Source: Mortierella sp. BCC40632
Taxonomy: Eukaryota > Mortierellomycota > Mortierellomycetes > Mortierellales > Mortierellaceae
Direction of reading: 5' to 3'
Assembly (NCBI GenBank): GCA_011634665.1
Contig: WAEK01000008.1
Coordinates: forward strand, 241,501 to 305,500
DNA: 64,000 bases
Within the stretch, counting starts at the first letter, position 1; every line of letters begins with the position of its first letter. Shown piece by piece: positions 1-12,309 of this stretch. Made by a program: the position numbers and the translations under genes. The notes under the pieces were generated by a model. The model searched no databases and was not told the origin of the DNA. It saw only the letters and a program-made list of their open reading frames with translations.

Positions 1-2458
1 TGGCCGTCGAGGATTCCGCGCTCCATCCGGTCGCATCATTGGCCTTTCAACAGGCCCCAATCCAACCTCGGCTGACTTTCCTCGGCCGCCAGTGCCACTC
101 CAGCCAAAGACATTTGCACCATTGCCAATGCCGCCTTCGATCCCGCCTCCTCTCTCCAAGATCTCTTCCAGGCAGTTCCCGAACCCGCCCAGTTCGCCTC
201 CTCCAGGCACTGGTCTTGCTTCACCCCCAACGTCGCCCATGACTGCACAACATGCACCGCCGAGGGACCGGAAGCGGACTACATCCAACTCGGGAATGAT
301 GCAGAGTGGTGTCATCCTCCCACCACCAAGGGGAATGGTTTCTGCACCCATTCCCCAGGTGGCCCTTCCGTCGCCTCCCCTGAAGGGAGTCAGTGGGGTC
401 GAGGCCAGTGTCCAACAGGGCAGGGAGACGGCCATGTACGAGAAAAGACGGACTCGGGTCAAAAGTGCGGAGAAGCGGTCTGTGCTCGCCGCGCCTGCGG
501 CAGGAACAGGGGACGAGGAGAGTGAGAGCCATGATGAGTTTCTGGAGGCCGCGGAGGAAATGAACAACGACAGTGCCACACAACCACTGGAGACGATGAC
601 CCAGGGACAGAGGACCCGGGCAGCAACACATGAAAGGACACCACGATTGTTGAATGATAAGATGCTCCCTGGCTGGACCATGCTTCAGGAAGTCTGCCGG
701 AATTCGGCATGCAATGGGGTAATGTACAAACTCTGCTGTAACAGGTTCACCGCATCAAAAAATGAAAGAGCCAAGGGAAAAAAAAAAAAAAAAAATGGGG
801 CAAAGAGGAGTCAGAAATGCAGGTCCGCATGGATCTCATCGTGCCGTTGTGGTTTCTGTTCCCTGACCCTTTTGTTCACTTTCTCGCATTGTGAGTGTGT
901 CCCACAAGGAATTCAATTCAGCCGTCTGAGCGCTTGTGCCATGGTGAGAGCCATGAGAGAAGGAGAAGAGGGCAGCAAGGGGGCTGGGTACCTGCGCCTC
1001 TGGGCATGGGAATAAGCATGAGCATGAACATGGATCTGGAACGGGATTTCTCTCTCGCTTTTCTATCTCTCTATCTCGTTCTTGCGCTCACAATCCTTTT
1101 TTGCACACAGACGCAGACACGATTCTTGATCGTGTTCTCTTTCTATTAACTTTTTTTTCGTTTGTGCAACCTTTTTTTTTTTTTTTTACTGACGAAAAGA
1201 AAACCGTTTTTTTTTTTCCCTGTTCCGCTTCGCTATGACCATGGTATTCACATCGCCACATGTCTACCCGAAAATAGGTCCCTTTGATGAGAAGCCGTGA
1301 GAAGGACGAGGTTTGCATTGCATGCGAGACCGTGTATCGTCGAGGACCAGCCTCCTCGGCCCAAACGACATACTCTGCATCGATTGATGTCTTTTCCGCC
1401 GCGAATGCTGCGACTGTGGCTTTGGCTAGTCTGCCCCTGTTTCCTGCACCGCCCACGACCGCGCCGACAACGCCAAGTGCGCCGTGCTTCCCTGCCTCTG
1501 TCACTTCTGGCTCTGGTTCTGCTCCTGCCCCTCCTGCAAGACCCACGCCGTCCAGTTCGAACGGAGGCAGTGCCCGGTCCTCGCGCGGATTGAATGGCGG
1601 CGGCAGGATATCGGGCCCGATTGTCCTTCCTCCCGCGGCCTCTCCTCCTCCAAGCTTTGGTCAAATTCTCAGCCGACCATCAAGTGATGACTTTGAGGTA
1701 AGATGAGAATGCCCACGCTGTTGAAGATTTTGGAGTCCCGCTCTCTTTTTTTTGTCTGTTACGATGCTGTTCGGGCACTGTAAGAAGATGAGGAAAGGGA
1801 GAGAGAGAGAGAAAAGAGAAAAAGAGAGATAGATTGCAATTGTAGCGGAGATGAGGAATAGTTGACGCTAAACTGTCCTTTTTTTTTATATATATTTATC
1901 TATTTTCCGTCGTTTGCTTGCAATCACGGGGTGGTTCCTGATTAGAAGTCAACCTCAGATGAGGAAGAAACGCAAAGGCACCTTCAGGTCATTGGCAGCG
2001 TGGGTGAGTTTGTGTCCCGGTCTCTACCTCCAGTGCCCGGATCACCATCATCATCATCATCGTCCTTGGCCTCCTTGTCATTGTCGTCTTCGTCGTCTTC
2101 GTCGTCTTCGTCCTTGTCTTCAGCGAGTTCTGGATATTCTCCCAACGAAAAGGGTCGTCATTTCCGAGGCAACCATCCGCAGCCACATCATGCTGCTTCC
2201 ACGTCATCATCATCCATTCATGTCCATCCCAAGGAGGACACGACCAAGTCTGGACCTGCACCTGCACCAGTGCCTCCATCACCCGAGGTCCAGGCCATTG
2301 TTTCTGCCACGCACAAGACCATCTCTGTGCTTTTGATGAAGCTTGAGTATTTTAGACTGTCTTTGGAAGAGGCCGAGACTCCCAAGGAGTGCCAAGCACA
2401 CGCAGCCCAGATCAAGGGCATCATGGAATGCCTGAAGGCGTGTCGCGAAGTCCTTTGA
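1..2458 (+). CDS. p27/ZNRD2-type zinc-ribbon protein, 5' end missing
   Basis: Exons are about 2-718, 1278-1697 and 1946-2458. The frame is open to the left edge, so the start lies outside the window. Joining exon 1 to exon 2 (GGG|GTAATG ... ATAG|GTC) creates the motif GWTMLQEVC...C..VPLM, then CIAC, which is the signature of the Sjogren/scleroderma autoantigen p27 zinc ribbon (Auto_anti-p27, ZNRD2/SSSCA1). The first knuckle is C-x4-C instead of the usual C-x2-C. N-terminal to it lies a Pro/Ser-rich disordered segment. After it come a Ser-rich linker and a C-terminal helix (about the last 55 residues), in the place where ZNRD2 proteins have a conserved helix. The family is poorly characterised; human ZNRD2 has been linked to mitosis and to binding partners, so the cellular role here is unknown. 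About 550 residues are visible, far longer than human ZNRD2 (about 200). The domain call is firm and the function open. Confidence 0.75.
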
Positions 2459-3347
2459 GCCGCCAGACACTAAGTACTTGTTCATCCCTGTCCATATCAT
2501 TCTCTTCGATTGAGTATCACGTCCCACTACATAGCATCCAACATTTGCACATTTCCATCCTCCCCCCTCCTTCACACACAAAGGGACTCTTTCCTTTCGA
2601 ACCATTTTTGTCATTTTACTCTTTTATTTTTCGTTTTTATTTTGCACCGCCATGTTTCCAGCCACTCTCCAGCCCATACGTTTCTTCTCTTTTGTCAAAG
2701 AGAGAGTGAGGGAAAGACAGAGAAAAAAAAATCTTGATATCCTACAGCTTGTCAATTTTTTTTCTTTTCTTTTTCTTTTTCTTTTATTTATTTTTTCTTT
2801 CTTTTCTTCATGAGTATATTTTCTTTTTCTACAGCATCCCCACACCCTCTTGTCCATACAGGGGAGAAAATCAACAACAACAACAACTCAAGAGAGTATG
2901 TCCAATAAAAGTTCATTTTGCATTTCTATTTCAATGGGCACATGAGATCGAGCTGTTTACCTAGGATGAATGAAAAAAAAAAAAAAACTGACTAACAGTT
3001 CGAATATGTTCGGGTTAGTCTTCTGGAAAAAAGAAAGCAGGCTTTCATTGGCTCTTTGTCCAGTCTTTCTCCTCCTCTTCCTCCCTCACATATAACACTC
3101 TCTTTCCGAATAAAAAAAGAAAAAGAGATAGCGTTGCCTCAGTGGTAAATAGTGAATGTGATTGGTTTGTCATCCTTCTTCAACATTTGAAGTGAGAATT
3201 GCAGAATCGCGTTTCATCAGTGGCAGCTATCCCAGTCCTCCTTTTCTCTCTCTCTCTCTCTCACTCTTTACTTCTTTCTCTAGTTTCTCATTGCTTGATA
3301 GATTACCTTTATCTTGTTCACAGGAAGAAAACGCGTAAGAAACGCGG

Positions 3348-3378
<31 letters not shown>

Positions 3379-6115
3379 CAGTAGCATCTGGAGAGAAGGG
3401 GGGAAGAAGAGAAAAAAAAAAAAAAAAAAAAAAAGAGCTTGTCCAACAACAACAGCGATCCTCCTATAAGAAGCATAGTGGTCGCGACAAAGGCTCTCCA
3501 GTCTCCCTTACTTTCTTTCTCAAGTCTTTTTCGAGATTCTTCCGAGATTCGCCTCCTTGACAAAGAAGCGGGTTTCAGAAAGAAATCTCAGTCTGGACAG
3601 AGAGCGTTTTCAGAGGCGGATCTACCTTGGACGAGACAAACTAGCTGTATAGGAATGAACATGTTGTGATTAGACGGGGACGGGGAAGTGGGAAGGACGG
3701 GAGGGGAGGGAAAAAAAAAAGAGAGATGAGAAGAATGGACGTCGATGGAAGGAGTTATAGAATAAAACAACAAAAGCCACAGGAATCTCACGTGGAAGAC
3801 AGATCAGACCAACCCAACGGGAGTCTATCGTCCTTTTTTTTTAACGGTTGTGGTTCCAATCCTCCTCCTCAAGAGTTTTGGGTACCTCCTTTCTTGATTG
3901 GGGATTCTCTCGTGCCAACATTAGCACCCATTTTTTTTTTTTTTTTTTTTTTTACACGTTTGGACACAGACGCGCAAACGCGCTGAAGGGATTAAATGTT
4001 ATCCAAGAAAGATGACCATTTTTTTTTTTTTTTTTTTTTTTTTCTTTATTCATGCAATTGGAGCCAGACCATGGATCCATGATATAAAACTACACAACTA
4101 AAAAAAAAAAAAACTGGCCGCAATATCCTGTAGCAAAAAAAAAAAATATACCTAACTGGAACCAAAGCAAACGCAAAAGAAATTAGAAATTGTAATCGTT
4201 TTGACGCGGCTTCGAGGGGTGAGAGGGGATGGAAAATGTTTTGTGTAGTGTTCAATTGCTTCAGTCCAAGGAAGGTAAAATGAAGTGTCCACATCATGTA
4301 TTAAGACGTGAAAAAAAATGTATCATCATCAGCAAAAGAAAGGTAAAAGAGGAGGAAAGAAGAGGAGGAGGAGGAAGAGAGGAGTAGGCCTTACCTTGAC
4401 AAATCTAAGCACTGCTTTGGGTTGGGTTGAGGAGAGATATCACAAACTCGTCAAGTAACAAGAGGCGTAAAGAAAGGACGAGACAGCAACTTTTGATCTA
4501 TTTAATGAGCAGCTGATCCAGTCTGGCGCGCTGTGGTTCATGAGATCCAAGAAGAGTCGTGTCCTTCCATGCCTTTGATCCTTGAGGAGGATATGATTGG
4601 AGAAATGGAGGAATGGAGAGTGGGAAGGGGAGAATGAGGTTGGATCGAAAGAAAAGAGAAGGGGGAAAGAGGCTATGGAAAAAATTTTATATGTTTGTCT
4701 GAATGTGGACGTGTGGCAGCAGATGCGTCCTAGGCAATTTCCAAAACGTGATTTTTGAATGGTCTCCCTTGGAGGGAGGGAGGGAGGGAGGGGTATTCTG
4801 AGAATCAGCTGTCCTCGCTCGGATAGAAAACGCGTGGTGGAGAAGACAGCCACCCATGACCAATGCAATCAAGTAATCTCTCATTTTGGCTCAAAGCATC
4901 ATCAGCAAAACTGAAGGCTGATTGGCAAAAGACTCCAAGCGACGATGACCAAAACAGAGTCTCCAAACTGCATCTGTTTGGACAAAGGAGACCAAGGAGT
5001 CTTTTGTCAGCTTCATGCAGGCGCGTGGTCGGCACATTGTCGAGTGCGATACGGAGGCAGAAATGTTTGATTGTGGGCTGACTGAATGACATTGTTATAT
5101 CTAGAAACAGCGATTTACTCTTATCTTCGACTGAACAGACGGTTTGACGTATGATCGGCAAAGGCTTGCACCTTGAAGTGCCAACCATGACCTTGGGAGC
5201 ATCCTAGCTACAACCAAATTATCTCGGCCTCAGTTGACAGTGTTGTTTTTTCTGCCAATCGGATTCGGGCAGAGGCATTGTTGTCTGTTGTTTTGGGTCT
5301 TTGATCACATTCAACTAACCAAGCAGCAGCACCTCAGCACATTCTACAATGACGAAAACTTTTCCTTCAAGAAGCATGTTTGGATTTGCAATCGAGCAAG
5401 GCCAGAAAAATATTCAGGGATTACCTTTGATAATCCTCAAAAGCCGAATTTTCCAATGCCCTGCTCGGGGTGATAGGAGGCGACATTGGAGCGAAGAGGG
5501 TAGATGAGAGCCGTGCTGTCATTGCCGTGGGATTTTCAAAGTACCAAACCAAGGTGGGTTTGAAGTCACTGGAAAGGTCTTTCAGCAGGCATTTCATACA
5601 ACTGGCAGGTTATCTAGTGCTGATAAGTTATCTACTGACTGCAATGGCTTAATGACTCTCGCCACAGTATGGAAGGCTCAGTCATTTAGGATACGTGGTG
5701 AATAAATACTTTACCTCGCAGAAGGGTCCGCGTTGCCAAGATTTCATAGGCCAACACTGCATCTCGCTGTTTGCACTTTGCAATAATTGCAAGCGGCGGT
5801 TTCACGCGATGGGAATGGACGACGAAGTGCAGACCGTCCGTCCGCCGCTTCCGTGACGCAATTAGTGCGGCCGCCATTCTCCCGCCTTCCTGAAATGGAC
5901 TCCATGCATGGACACATTGTCTCTCCTCATTTCTTTTTTTTTTTTTGCAGGGCTCAATCCACTCGCCCTTTTCCTATTCCCCTACTCTCTTGTCTCTCGC
6001 TCTCTCATATCTCTCCTGCTGAGAGGGCGTGTGTCCAGGAAGTGAACCAAGATTTTAAAAAAGAAATCATTGCCATCCACACTTGACTATTTGAGTGGCC
6101 CCCCCACCCCCCAAA
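2459..6115. other. Intergenic region, no gene supported
   Basis: This 3.7 kb stretch lies between the p27-like gene and the F-box gene. It holds the AT-rich 3' UTR of the former, many homopolymer runs (poly-T near 3351-3379, 3932-3952 and 4020-4043; poly-A near 3414-3434) and a short CT run at 3243-3262. Open frames are short, carry homopolymer-coded tracts and show no family motif. A small hairpin (7-bp stem, 2990-2996 with 3014-3020) is present. I found no tRNA A/B-box pair. Confidence 0.6.
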
Positions 6116-8622
6116 ATGTCTCTCCAACAACGAGTCGTCAAAAAGGCAAGGCATCTGCCTCCGCGTTCCTCAACATCCATATCGATTCAAGATAATCCCG
6201 ATCAAGGACTTCAAAAGCCAGGTCCGCGAGTTCCTGACAAGGACCCCATGTCATTCTTCTCAGAAGAGATTGCACTACATATCTTTGAGGCCCTCACCCC
6301 GGCGGATCTAGTAAGCTGCGCAAGTGTCTCGCGACTCTGGCACCGTCTCGTAAATGACCAAATGGTATGTCGTTTTTTTTTTTTTTTTTTACACTTTGCA
6401 TTCCGAGAGCAATACACCAACTCGAGGAGAACTATGAATTACTCACCGAGAAGAGTACTCTCTCTCTCCCTCTCTCTCCCCCTCTTATTACCCTTCTTCT
6501 TTAGCTTTGGAGGCGGCTGTTTCTTAAATACCGATTCATTTCTCCAAGAGGCCTTCATCTGGTCGGGTCCGAGTTTAGACATGGATTTCACTCCACCAAG
6601 AGGACATTTGCCATACCACGCCGCTCACGGACCAAAGTCCTCTCTACAATATCGGACCATACTTTCTACCGCCCGTCATCACAACAACAACAATCGCAGC
6701 AGCTCTCACATAAACCAAAGCCTCGGACATCCGCCTCGGCCCAATGTTGGAAAGCTCTTTACAAACTCAACTACAACTGGATCGTGGGACAGGCTCGAGT
6801 GACGAGTCTTCCTTCGCAGAAGATTGTTCATCTAGACAAAACCCATCTCGAGTCAAGTTCACCTTTACCTCGTTCTATTCAGGATTCACCTCAGCAACCA
6901 TTGATCGAATCCAAAGTCAACCAATGGGAAGCATTTGGTCCGCCTATTGTCCAGTTCAAGGACACAGTCATTTTGACCGCCAGTCGATCAAACGATATGG
7001 TCCATCTCTGGAGAGTCCGCTCTACCACGAAAACGGTTGGGGGCGTCGTGCCTGGATATGTGGCTCACGATGAACCAGAATACTGGCAGACCTATGCCCC
7101 TGGAGCCCATGGATCGACTTTGAATGCCCAACATGAAACAGTGAATCACAACAAACATAGATCCTCTCAACGGATCACCTGCATTTGTCTAGACAAGTCG
7201 ACAGGGAACGTAGCGGGACGTCAACGAGTCATGGTGGGGTATGACTCGGGCCATTTTGCAGTGTTTGAATATACCCAGGGCAAGACTACGGATCTTTTCT
7301 CTATGACCAACGACTCTATCGGGAAAGAACAGGCGAGTCCAGCAACGACTATTGAGATGAATCCTCAGGACGAAGGGCGGACCCATGGTACGAACCTAGA
7401 AGAATCTTTATCCTTACGTGAGATTGGCTATACGGGTGATCGACTGGGCATGTCCGAGACTGGGCAAATCCGATCGGGTTACTTTCGATATCCTATCCTG
7501 ACTACCTATTCGGGCAATGGAGTGATTTCGATTTATCGGATTCATTTGGGTTCGGGAACATGGTGCGACCGACTTCATCGACTTTATGGGACAGCTGTGC
7601 GGTCACCTATCGAGATGGAGCTAAAGCGACTAGCGCCACCACCACCTCCGCTACCACCACTATCCTCATCACTATCGGCAGCACCATCTTTCACCCCTAT
7701 TTCAGGTCTTAAGGTGGATCCCAAGACGAGTCCACCAAGTCAGGTCAAGACCGGAAGATGGCGACTCATGATCAGCTATGGGGTCGAACTCTATGACGGA
7801 TCATGGACAGTCCGGGTTCAAGAAATTGAATTTGAAGACGAAGTTTTGATCCGATCAGTGGATGTGGGTGCGAATGAGGAGGATCTAGAGAGGACTCATT
7901 TGGACTCTTCTATGAGCGATACGATGAGCGATACTAGTGACATGGATTACTTGAATTATGGAGGGGGTGAAGACTACTGGATGAGTGGCGAAGGAAGTGG
8001 AATAGGATGGACGACGGACAAGAGACCGCCGTTAGCGCAGCGATGGTCAACAACAGCTGCTGCAGCTTCCATGGGACAAGACACTGTCTTTTGTAGGACG
8101 ACAGCCCCGACTCAGGCAAGGATCAATTCAATTGCGACACTGAGCATTGCTTATCCATTGTTGGTTACAACCCATAATGACAATACGATGAATGTATTTT
8201 CAATGAGCCGAGAACGCAAGGAGGGATCCCTACCAGACGAACACGGGTCTGGGCCTTCCCGTGAACGGTTGGGATCCCAAAGTCGAGAGGTAGGGAACAG
8301 GGATCGACTACGGCTGGAACACGTGTCGACATTGTATGGTCATTGTGGGGCTGTATTGAGTGTATCGATCGAAGCCAAGTCAGGACGACTTGTGAGTGCG
8401 AGCATGGATCGATCGATCAAGGTCTGGACCAGGACATTGAAATCGAATCGACAATGGGTCCATCAATGTACCGTGACCATGAACGACATTAACAAGAGTT
8501 GGACTGAGAATGGACAAATGACCAAGGAAGAAGGGTTAGGGCTTGTATGGGTAGGCTCAGATGATGAAAAAATTGTTAGCATGAATTGTGATGGAACGGT
8601 CAAGGTGTGGCAATTTTCGTGA
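6116..8622 (+). CDS. F-box and WD40-repeat protein
   Basis: There are two exons, 6116-6364 and 6505-8622, giving 788 residues. The intron is ATG|GTATGT ... TTTAG|CTT. Splicing completes the F-box (about residues 44-90): SEEIALHIFEALTPADLVSC, then SRLWHRLVNDQM joined to LWRRLF. A WKALYKLNYNWIVGQ segment follows, as is typical between F-box and propeller in F-box/WD proteins. WD40-like blades include VILTASRSNDMVHLW near residue 235, GRLVSASMDRSIKVW near 710-725 and a final IVSMNCDGTVKVW at the C-terminus. The middle has low-complexity inserts (Pro/Ser near 370, acidic Ser/Asp near 470-490). F-box/WD proteins are substrate receptors of SCF (Skp1-cullin-F-box) ubiquitin ligases, so that role is inferred; the substrate is unknown. 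The ATG is preceded by a C-rich stretch and an A run. There is no assigned yeast orthologue. Confidence 0.85.
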
Positions 8623-8908
8623 AGGTGAGGGGTAGTAGTAGTAGTGGTGGTGGTGATAGTAAAGAGCAGAGAGAGAGAGAGGAATTACTGCTCGATTTTT
8701 ATATTTATATATTTAATTGCATTTGTATAGAACACTTTGTAGAAATAACAATCTCTGAAGAATACCCAAAACTGAAAAAGAAAAGAAAAGAAAAAGAATA
8801 AAAATAATAAAAAAAAAAAAGAATAAAAAGGTTTGATCCGCAGGATGGATAAGATTCATCAGGGCTGGATTTATTGAGCTGACTCCTTGGTTAAAGGAGG
8901 AAGAGATC

Positions 8909-8942
<34 letters not shown>

Positions 8943-9153
8943 ATAGATGTAGAAAGTGGTATTTGCACCATTTCCTATCAACGCCTTACGCCAGGTAGGT
9001 ATCTGCGAAAAGAAAAGAAAAGAAAAAAAGAAAGGACAGTAGAGTTGATTTTTTTTTTTTGTTGGTCAGCCTACACAAGCCCTCCATGGCAACGCTTGGT
9101 TTTTTCCAAGATCCGTGACAAAAAAAAAGGGGGAAGGGAGGGGGGGGGATAGC
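8623..9153. other. Convergent intergenic region
   Basis: This is the 3' region shared by the F-box/WD gene (+) and the prephenate dehydratase gene (-). It contains A-rich runs (a poly-A of about 30 at 8911-8940), AATAAAA-like elements around 8797-8827 that could act in polyadenylation, and a G run at 9136-9148. No gene is seen. Confidence 0.5.
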
Positions 9154-10746
9154 TTACCTCGCGTAAGAACCAAGATGAACACACTTTTGTGTAAATTCGT
9201 GCAAGTTCTCGACAGCACGCTTGACATTATCCTCATTTCCAGGTGCACCCTCAATATCAATATACGTCACATATTCCCAGGGACTCGCCAATGTAATCGT
9301 CCTAGAAGAAGGTCTCGACTCAAGTTTGGTGATATTGATATCTCTCAATGCAAAACAAGAACAGATCCGATTGAGTGCTCCAACTTGATTCTTCATCACA
9401 AGAGCAAATGAGGATTTGGGACTCAGGTTTCGATCCGGTTGCAAGACTGGATGACGCGCGATTAACCAGTACCGGGTCACATTGTTGGGTGTTGTATCCG
9501 AACCAAGGATTGTGAGGTTGTGAAGAAGTGCTGCTCGTTTTCCTGCCAACGCAGCACTAATAGAAAGGAGATGGTAGAGACCAAAGAGCAAAAAAAAAAA
9601 AAAAAAAAATTAGATACGCGTCCAGAAGCGAGACAATAGGAAAATACGCGCGAATAGTCCGATTCTTTTTTCATTACAGTCCTGGCTGCTCAGTCCTAGC
9701 CACTTCCTCGGCGGCACTGGCTGTGTTACTGGAGAGCACGGCTCGGTAATTCTCTGGAAGATTGGCGTCAAGAAATTCTTGACATTGCTCTAGAATCGCA
9801 GGGTGGGACAGGATCTCGGTGATATCTGAAGGAGAGAGAGATATCCCAATAAAAGGCTTAATAGGTCAGGTGAGGATACTCTCACTTGGGCGGAGCTGTA
9901 GGAAGCAGAAGGCTTATCACGAGAATGTAGGCGGGGAATAGGGAGAAGAAGAAGAAGAAATAGAAGAAGAGCATGGTTTGGGACTTGCCTTTCAACTCTG
10001 TTCCTGGACGAGCCATAATATAATGTGACTCACTGACCTGGTACTCGCCAACAACCCAGAGCCTGGGTTCTTGCTTCACAAAGAGCTCGAGGACTGAATG
10101 AAGCGTGCCCGACAGCGAGTTCTCGATTGGGATGAGACCATAGCGGACGATGCCCCGTTGAATGCTCGAGAACAGCTGAGATCAGGAACATACGCAAGAC
10201 AGAATGAAAGGGGAGGGAGAGAGAGAAAGAAGAAGAAAGACAAATGCTCGGAGGATCAGAAGATCGGCAGAAGAGAGGAGAGATAAGCCCTTCCAAGGTC
10301 ATGGGGGGAAGAGGAGGAGAAGGGAAAGAAGGAAAGAAGACGGTAAAAAGAGAAAAGACAGAAGCAGATCGCTTGGGAATGCAACGTGTGCGTGCAATTG
10401 ATCTCTTGTCTGAGCAGACAACCTGGTTTACCTCCTGCATGGTGTCGAAGCCTTCTGTTTGGAACGTGAACTGTGTGAAGCTAGAGTGTGTCGAGGTCAG
10501 CTCGAGGATGGCGTCTTCTGCATAGGCTCCATTGGCGCCCTATAGACCCAGAGGAGAGAGAGAGAGAGAGAGAAGGGAAGAGAGAGAGAGGAGCAAGACG
10601 CGCCAGGAGAAGGTCATAGCCCAACAGGTCAGTCGACGAAGAAGGGGCAGAAAGAAAGAGGACGTGTTGTCCGCTTCACACCCCCCCCCTTTGGCGTGGC
10701 AGGAGCAGGGAGAAGAGGTACTTGCATGAAAGCCAATCAGGTTCAT
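9154..10746 (-). CDS. PHA2: Prephenate dehydratase (phenylalanine biosynthesis)
   Basis: Five exons (10726-10746, 10432-10539, 9989-10175, 9678-9825, 9154-9556) give 288 residues, the usual length for a monofunctional enzyme. It converts prephenate to phenylpyruvate in the phenylalanine branch. Hallmarks appear across exon joins: IGFHGANGAYAEDA (residues 4-17), GLIPIENSLSG (56-66), and the catalytic Thr-Arg motif NNVTRYW (179-185). A C-terminal ACT domain follows, with GAL at 214-216 and ESRPS at 234-238, the Phe-binding motifs of feedback-inhibited enzymes, so allosteric control by phenylalanine is expected. Introns 1 and 3 use GC donors (GCAAGT); no GT alternative keeps the frame. Exon 1 codes only seven residues. 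The last codons end GSYAR, where AG|GTAAGC spans the stop and resembles a donor, so a further 3' exon is possible but not needed. There is no obvious mitochondrial presequence. Confidence 0.92.
9826..9988 (-). other. GC-AG intron 3 of prephenate dehydratase
   Basis: The donor is AAAG|GCAAGT, a textbook GC-intron donor, and the acceptor is CTTCAG|ATATC. Splicing makes GTELKDITEILSHP, continuous with family sequence. The only nearby GT (in GAGTTG) gives the wrong frame. Confidence 0.85.
10540..10725 (-). other. GC-AG intron 1 of prephenate dehydratase
   Basis: The donor reads CAT|GCAAGT and the acceptor CTATAG|GGC. Removing this segment joins MNLIGFH to GANGAYAED in frame and restores the conserved N-terminal motif. 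The alternative GT at 10721-10720 (GCAA|GTACCT) breaks the frame. The -1 base is T, weaker than the usual G, so this is the less certain of the two GC introns in this gene. Confidence 0.7.
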
Positions 10747-10982
10747 GTCGGAGTAAGGATAGGATCGAGATGGACAGCGGCAGGGAAAGAGGAATCAATG
10801 TCACAGGGAGAGACCCAAAAGAGCGGATGCAATCGGGAGATAAGATGGGAAGGGACAGAAAGCGACCAAAAGAGTATAAAAGGGGAGCACACTCGCGACA
10901 GCATCCCACTCTTTTTTTTTTTCCAACTTCTCGTTCTCTCGTTTTTCGTTTCTCAACTCTCTCTCTCTCTCTTTCTCTCTCT

Positions 10983-11049
<67 letters not shown>

Positions 11050-11473
11050 TTCTCTTTTTCTCTCTCTCTTCTGCCCCGCACATACCCACACAAGCACTCT
11101 GAGCTTCTGCTCTGTCCTCTCTCTCTCTCTCTACCACTCTCTCAGTTTCTCAGCTTACCCACCCCGTGCCTCTTCATCTCCACATCGTCCTCTCATATTA
11201 TCACACATCACATATACATCCCTCTCACTCACTCGCTCACTCACATCACACACACAGTCACTCTTCCTCTCTCTCTCACATCCTCACCCGCTTCACTACT
11301 CCGCCACCCATTCTAGCTCTTTCTCTCTCTCGCTTTCCCCTGCAACTCTTCTTCCCAAATAGCTTGTCGCGCGTCCGTGTCCCCCCGCGACCGGCCTTTC
11401 CCTTTTCACCCTCTCTCCACTCTCTCTCTTTCTTTCTATCTCTCTCCTTTCTCATTCTAATAGCTAACTCAAC
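10747..11473. promoter_or_regulatory. Divergent promoter between PHA2 and the SOSS-B-like gene
   Basis: The 727-bp interval separates two head-to-head start codons. On the plus strand it is strongly pyrimidine-rich, with a long CT tract near 10956-11072 and further C/T/A-rich sequence up to the ATG at 11474. This suggests a CT-rich 5' leader for the plus-strand gene. TATAAAAGG at 10875-10883 is a TATA-like element on the plus strand, about 590 bp before the ATG. Which gene it serves is not known. Confidence 0.45.
10956..11072. repeat. CT microsatellite in the divergent promoter
   Basis: This is an almost pure CT repeat with scattered T and G interruptions, on the coding strand upstream of the SOSS-B-like gene. 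Tracts of this kind recur upstream of several genes here. Confidence 0.9.
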
Positions 11474-12277
11474 ATGAATCGATCCAACATGGGTCGCGGG
11501 CCAGGTAACAATGGCGGAAACAATAGCAACCCAGGGCCAGGGGGTGGAGGTGGGTCCGGCGGCGGCGGTGGCGGTGGCGGTGGCGGTGGAGGTGGTGGCG
11601 GTGGAAACAGCAACAGCAGCAATAGTAACAATATGCGCCCCATCCCTGCACCCACCTCTGCCACCAGCGCCAATGGCCTGCCCCTGACCCATATTGCCGA
11701 TCTACGCCCAGCCATGCGTGGATTCAACCTTGAATGTGTCCTCTTGGAAAAAAGGTAGGAACTCCTTTTTTTTTTTTTTTTTATAGTGGTTAGTGGTTGA
11801 GCTTTCTTTTTTTTTCTTTTCTTGTGTGCGCGCTTTGTGTCTGTGATGTCTGTGTGTGTGTCAATGTGCGTGAGAGAGAGAGAGGAAGAAAGAGAAAGAG
11901 ATATCTGACCTTGTTCAACACTCGAATATTTGCCTTGTGTTTATTACATATACGCCTTTCTTCTTCTTCTTCTTCCTCTTCTTCTTCTTCTGCATAGCCG
12001 CCGAGCCAAGGAGGACGACGTATGATAACCAACTCTTGACCACATTTTTGGTGGCGGACAAGACAGGAAGCATTGTCCTCATCATTTGGGGTGAGGAAGG
12101 CAAACTTCTCCGTAACGGTGACCTTCTCCGGATACAAGGAGGGTAAGTCACTAAAAAAAAAAAAGGGATCCCTCATTGTCTCTTTCAAGCACATTGCCAT
12201 CCCGAGACTTTTTATTGTTTGTTTTTTTTGTGTTCCCATTGTAGAACGTCACTCGCTAACGAAGCGCGCGATGCATC

Positions 12278-12309
<32 letters not shown>

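Noticed and set aside
2988..3022. Hairpin with GTTCGAATA loop resembling a tRNA T-arm
   Set aside because: The stem is 7 bp but there is no acceptor, D or anticodon arm around it.
4805..5188. 127-codon minus-strand frame in the intergenic region before the F-box gene
   Set aside because: The composition is not repeat-driven, but no motif, signal or plausible neighbouring exon was found, so it is most likely chance.
9060..9160. Possible sixth exon of prephenate dehydratase via the donor AG|GTAAGC at its stop codon
   Set aside because: The protein already ends GSYAR at the family's usual C-terminus, and the candidate exon codes Lys/Phe homopolymer.
10676..11316. Long frames on both strands through the CT/GA repeat, rich in Ser-Leu or Arg-Glu
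   Set aside because: They translate the microsatellite and have no motif. Similar repeat frames occur at 20.5-21.4, 25.6-26.2, 28.8-29.7, 33.1-33.7 and 63.0-63.3 kb.
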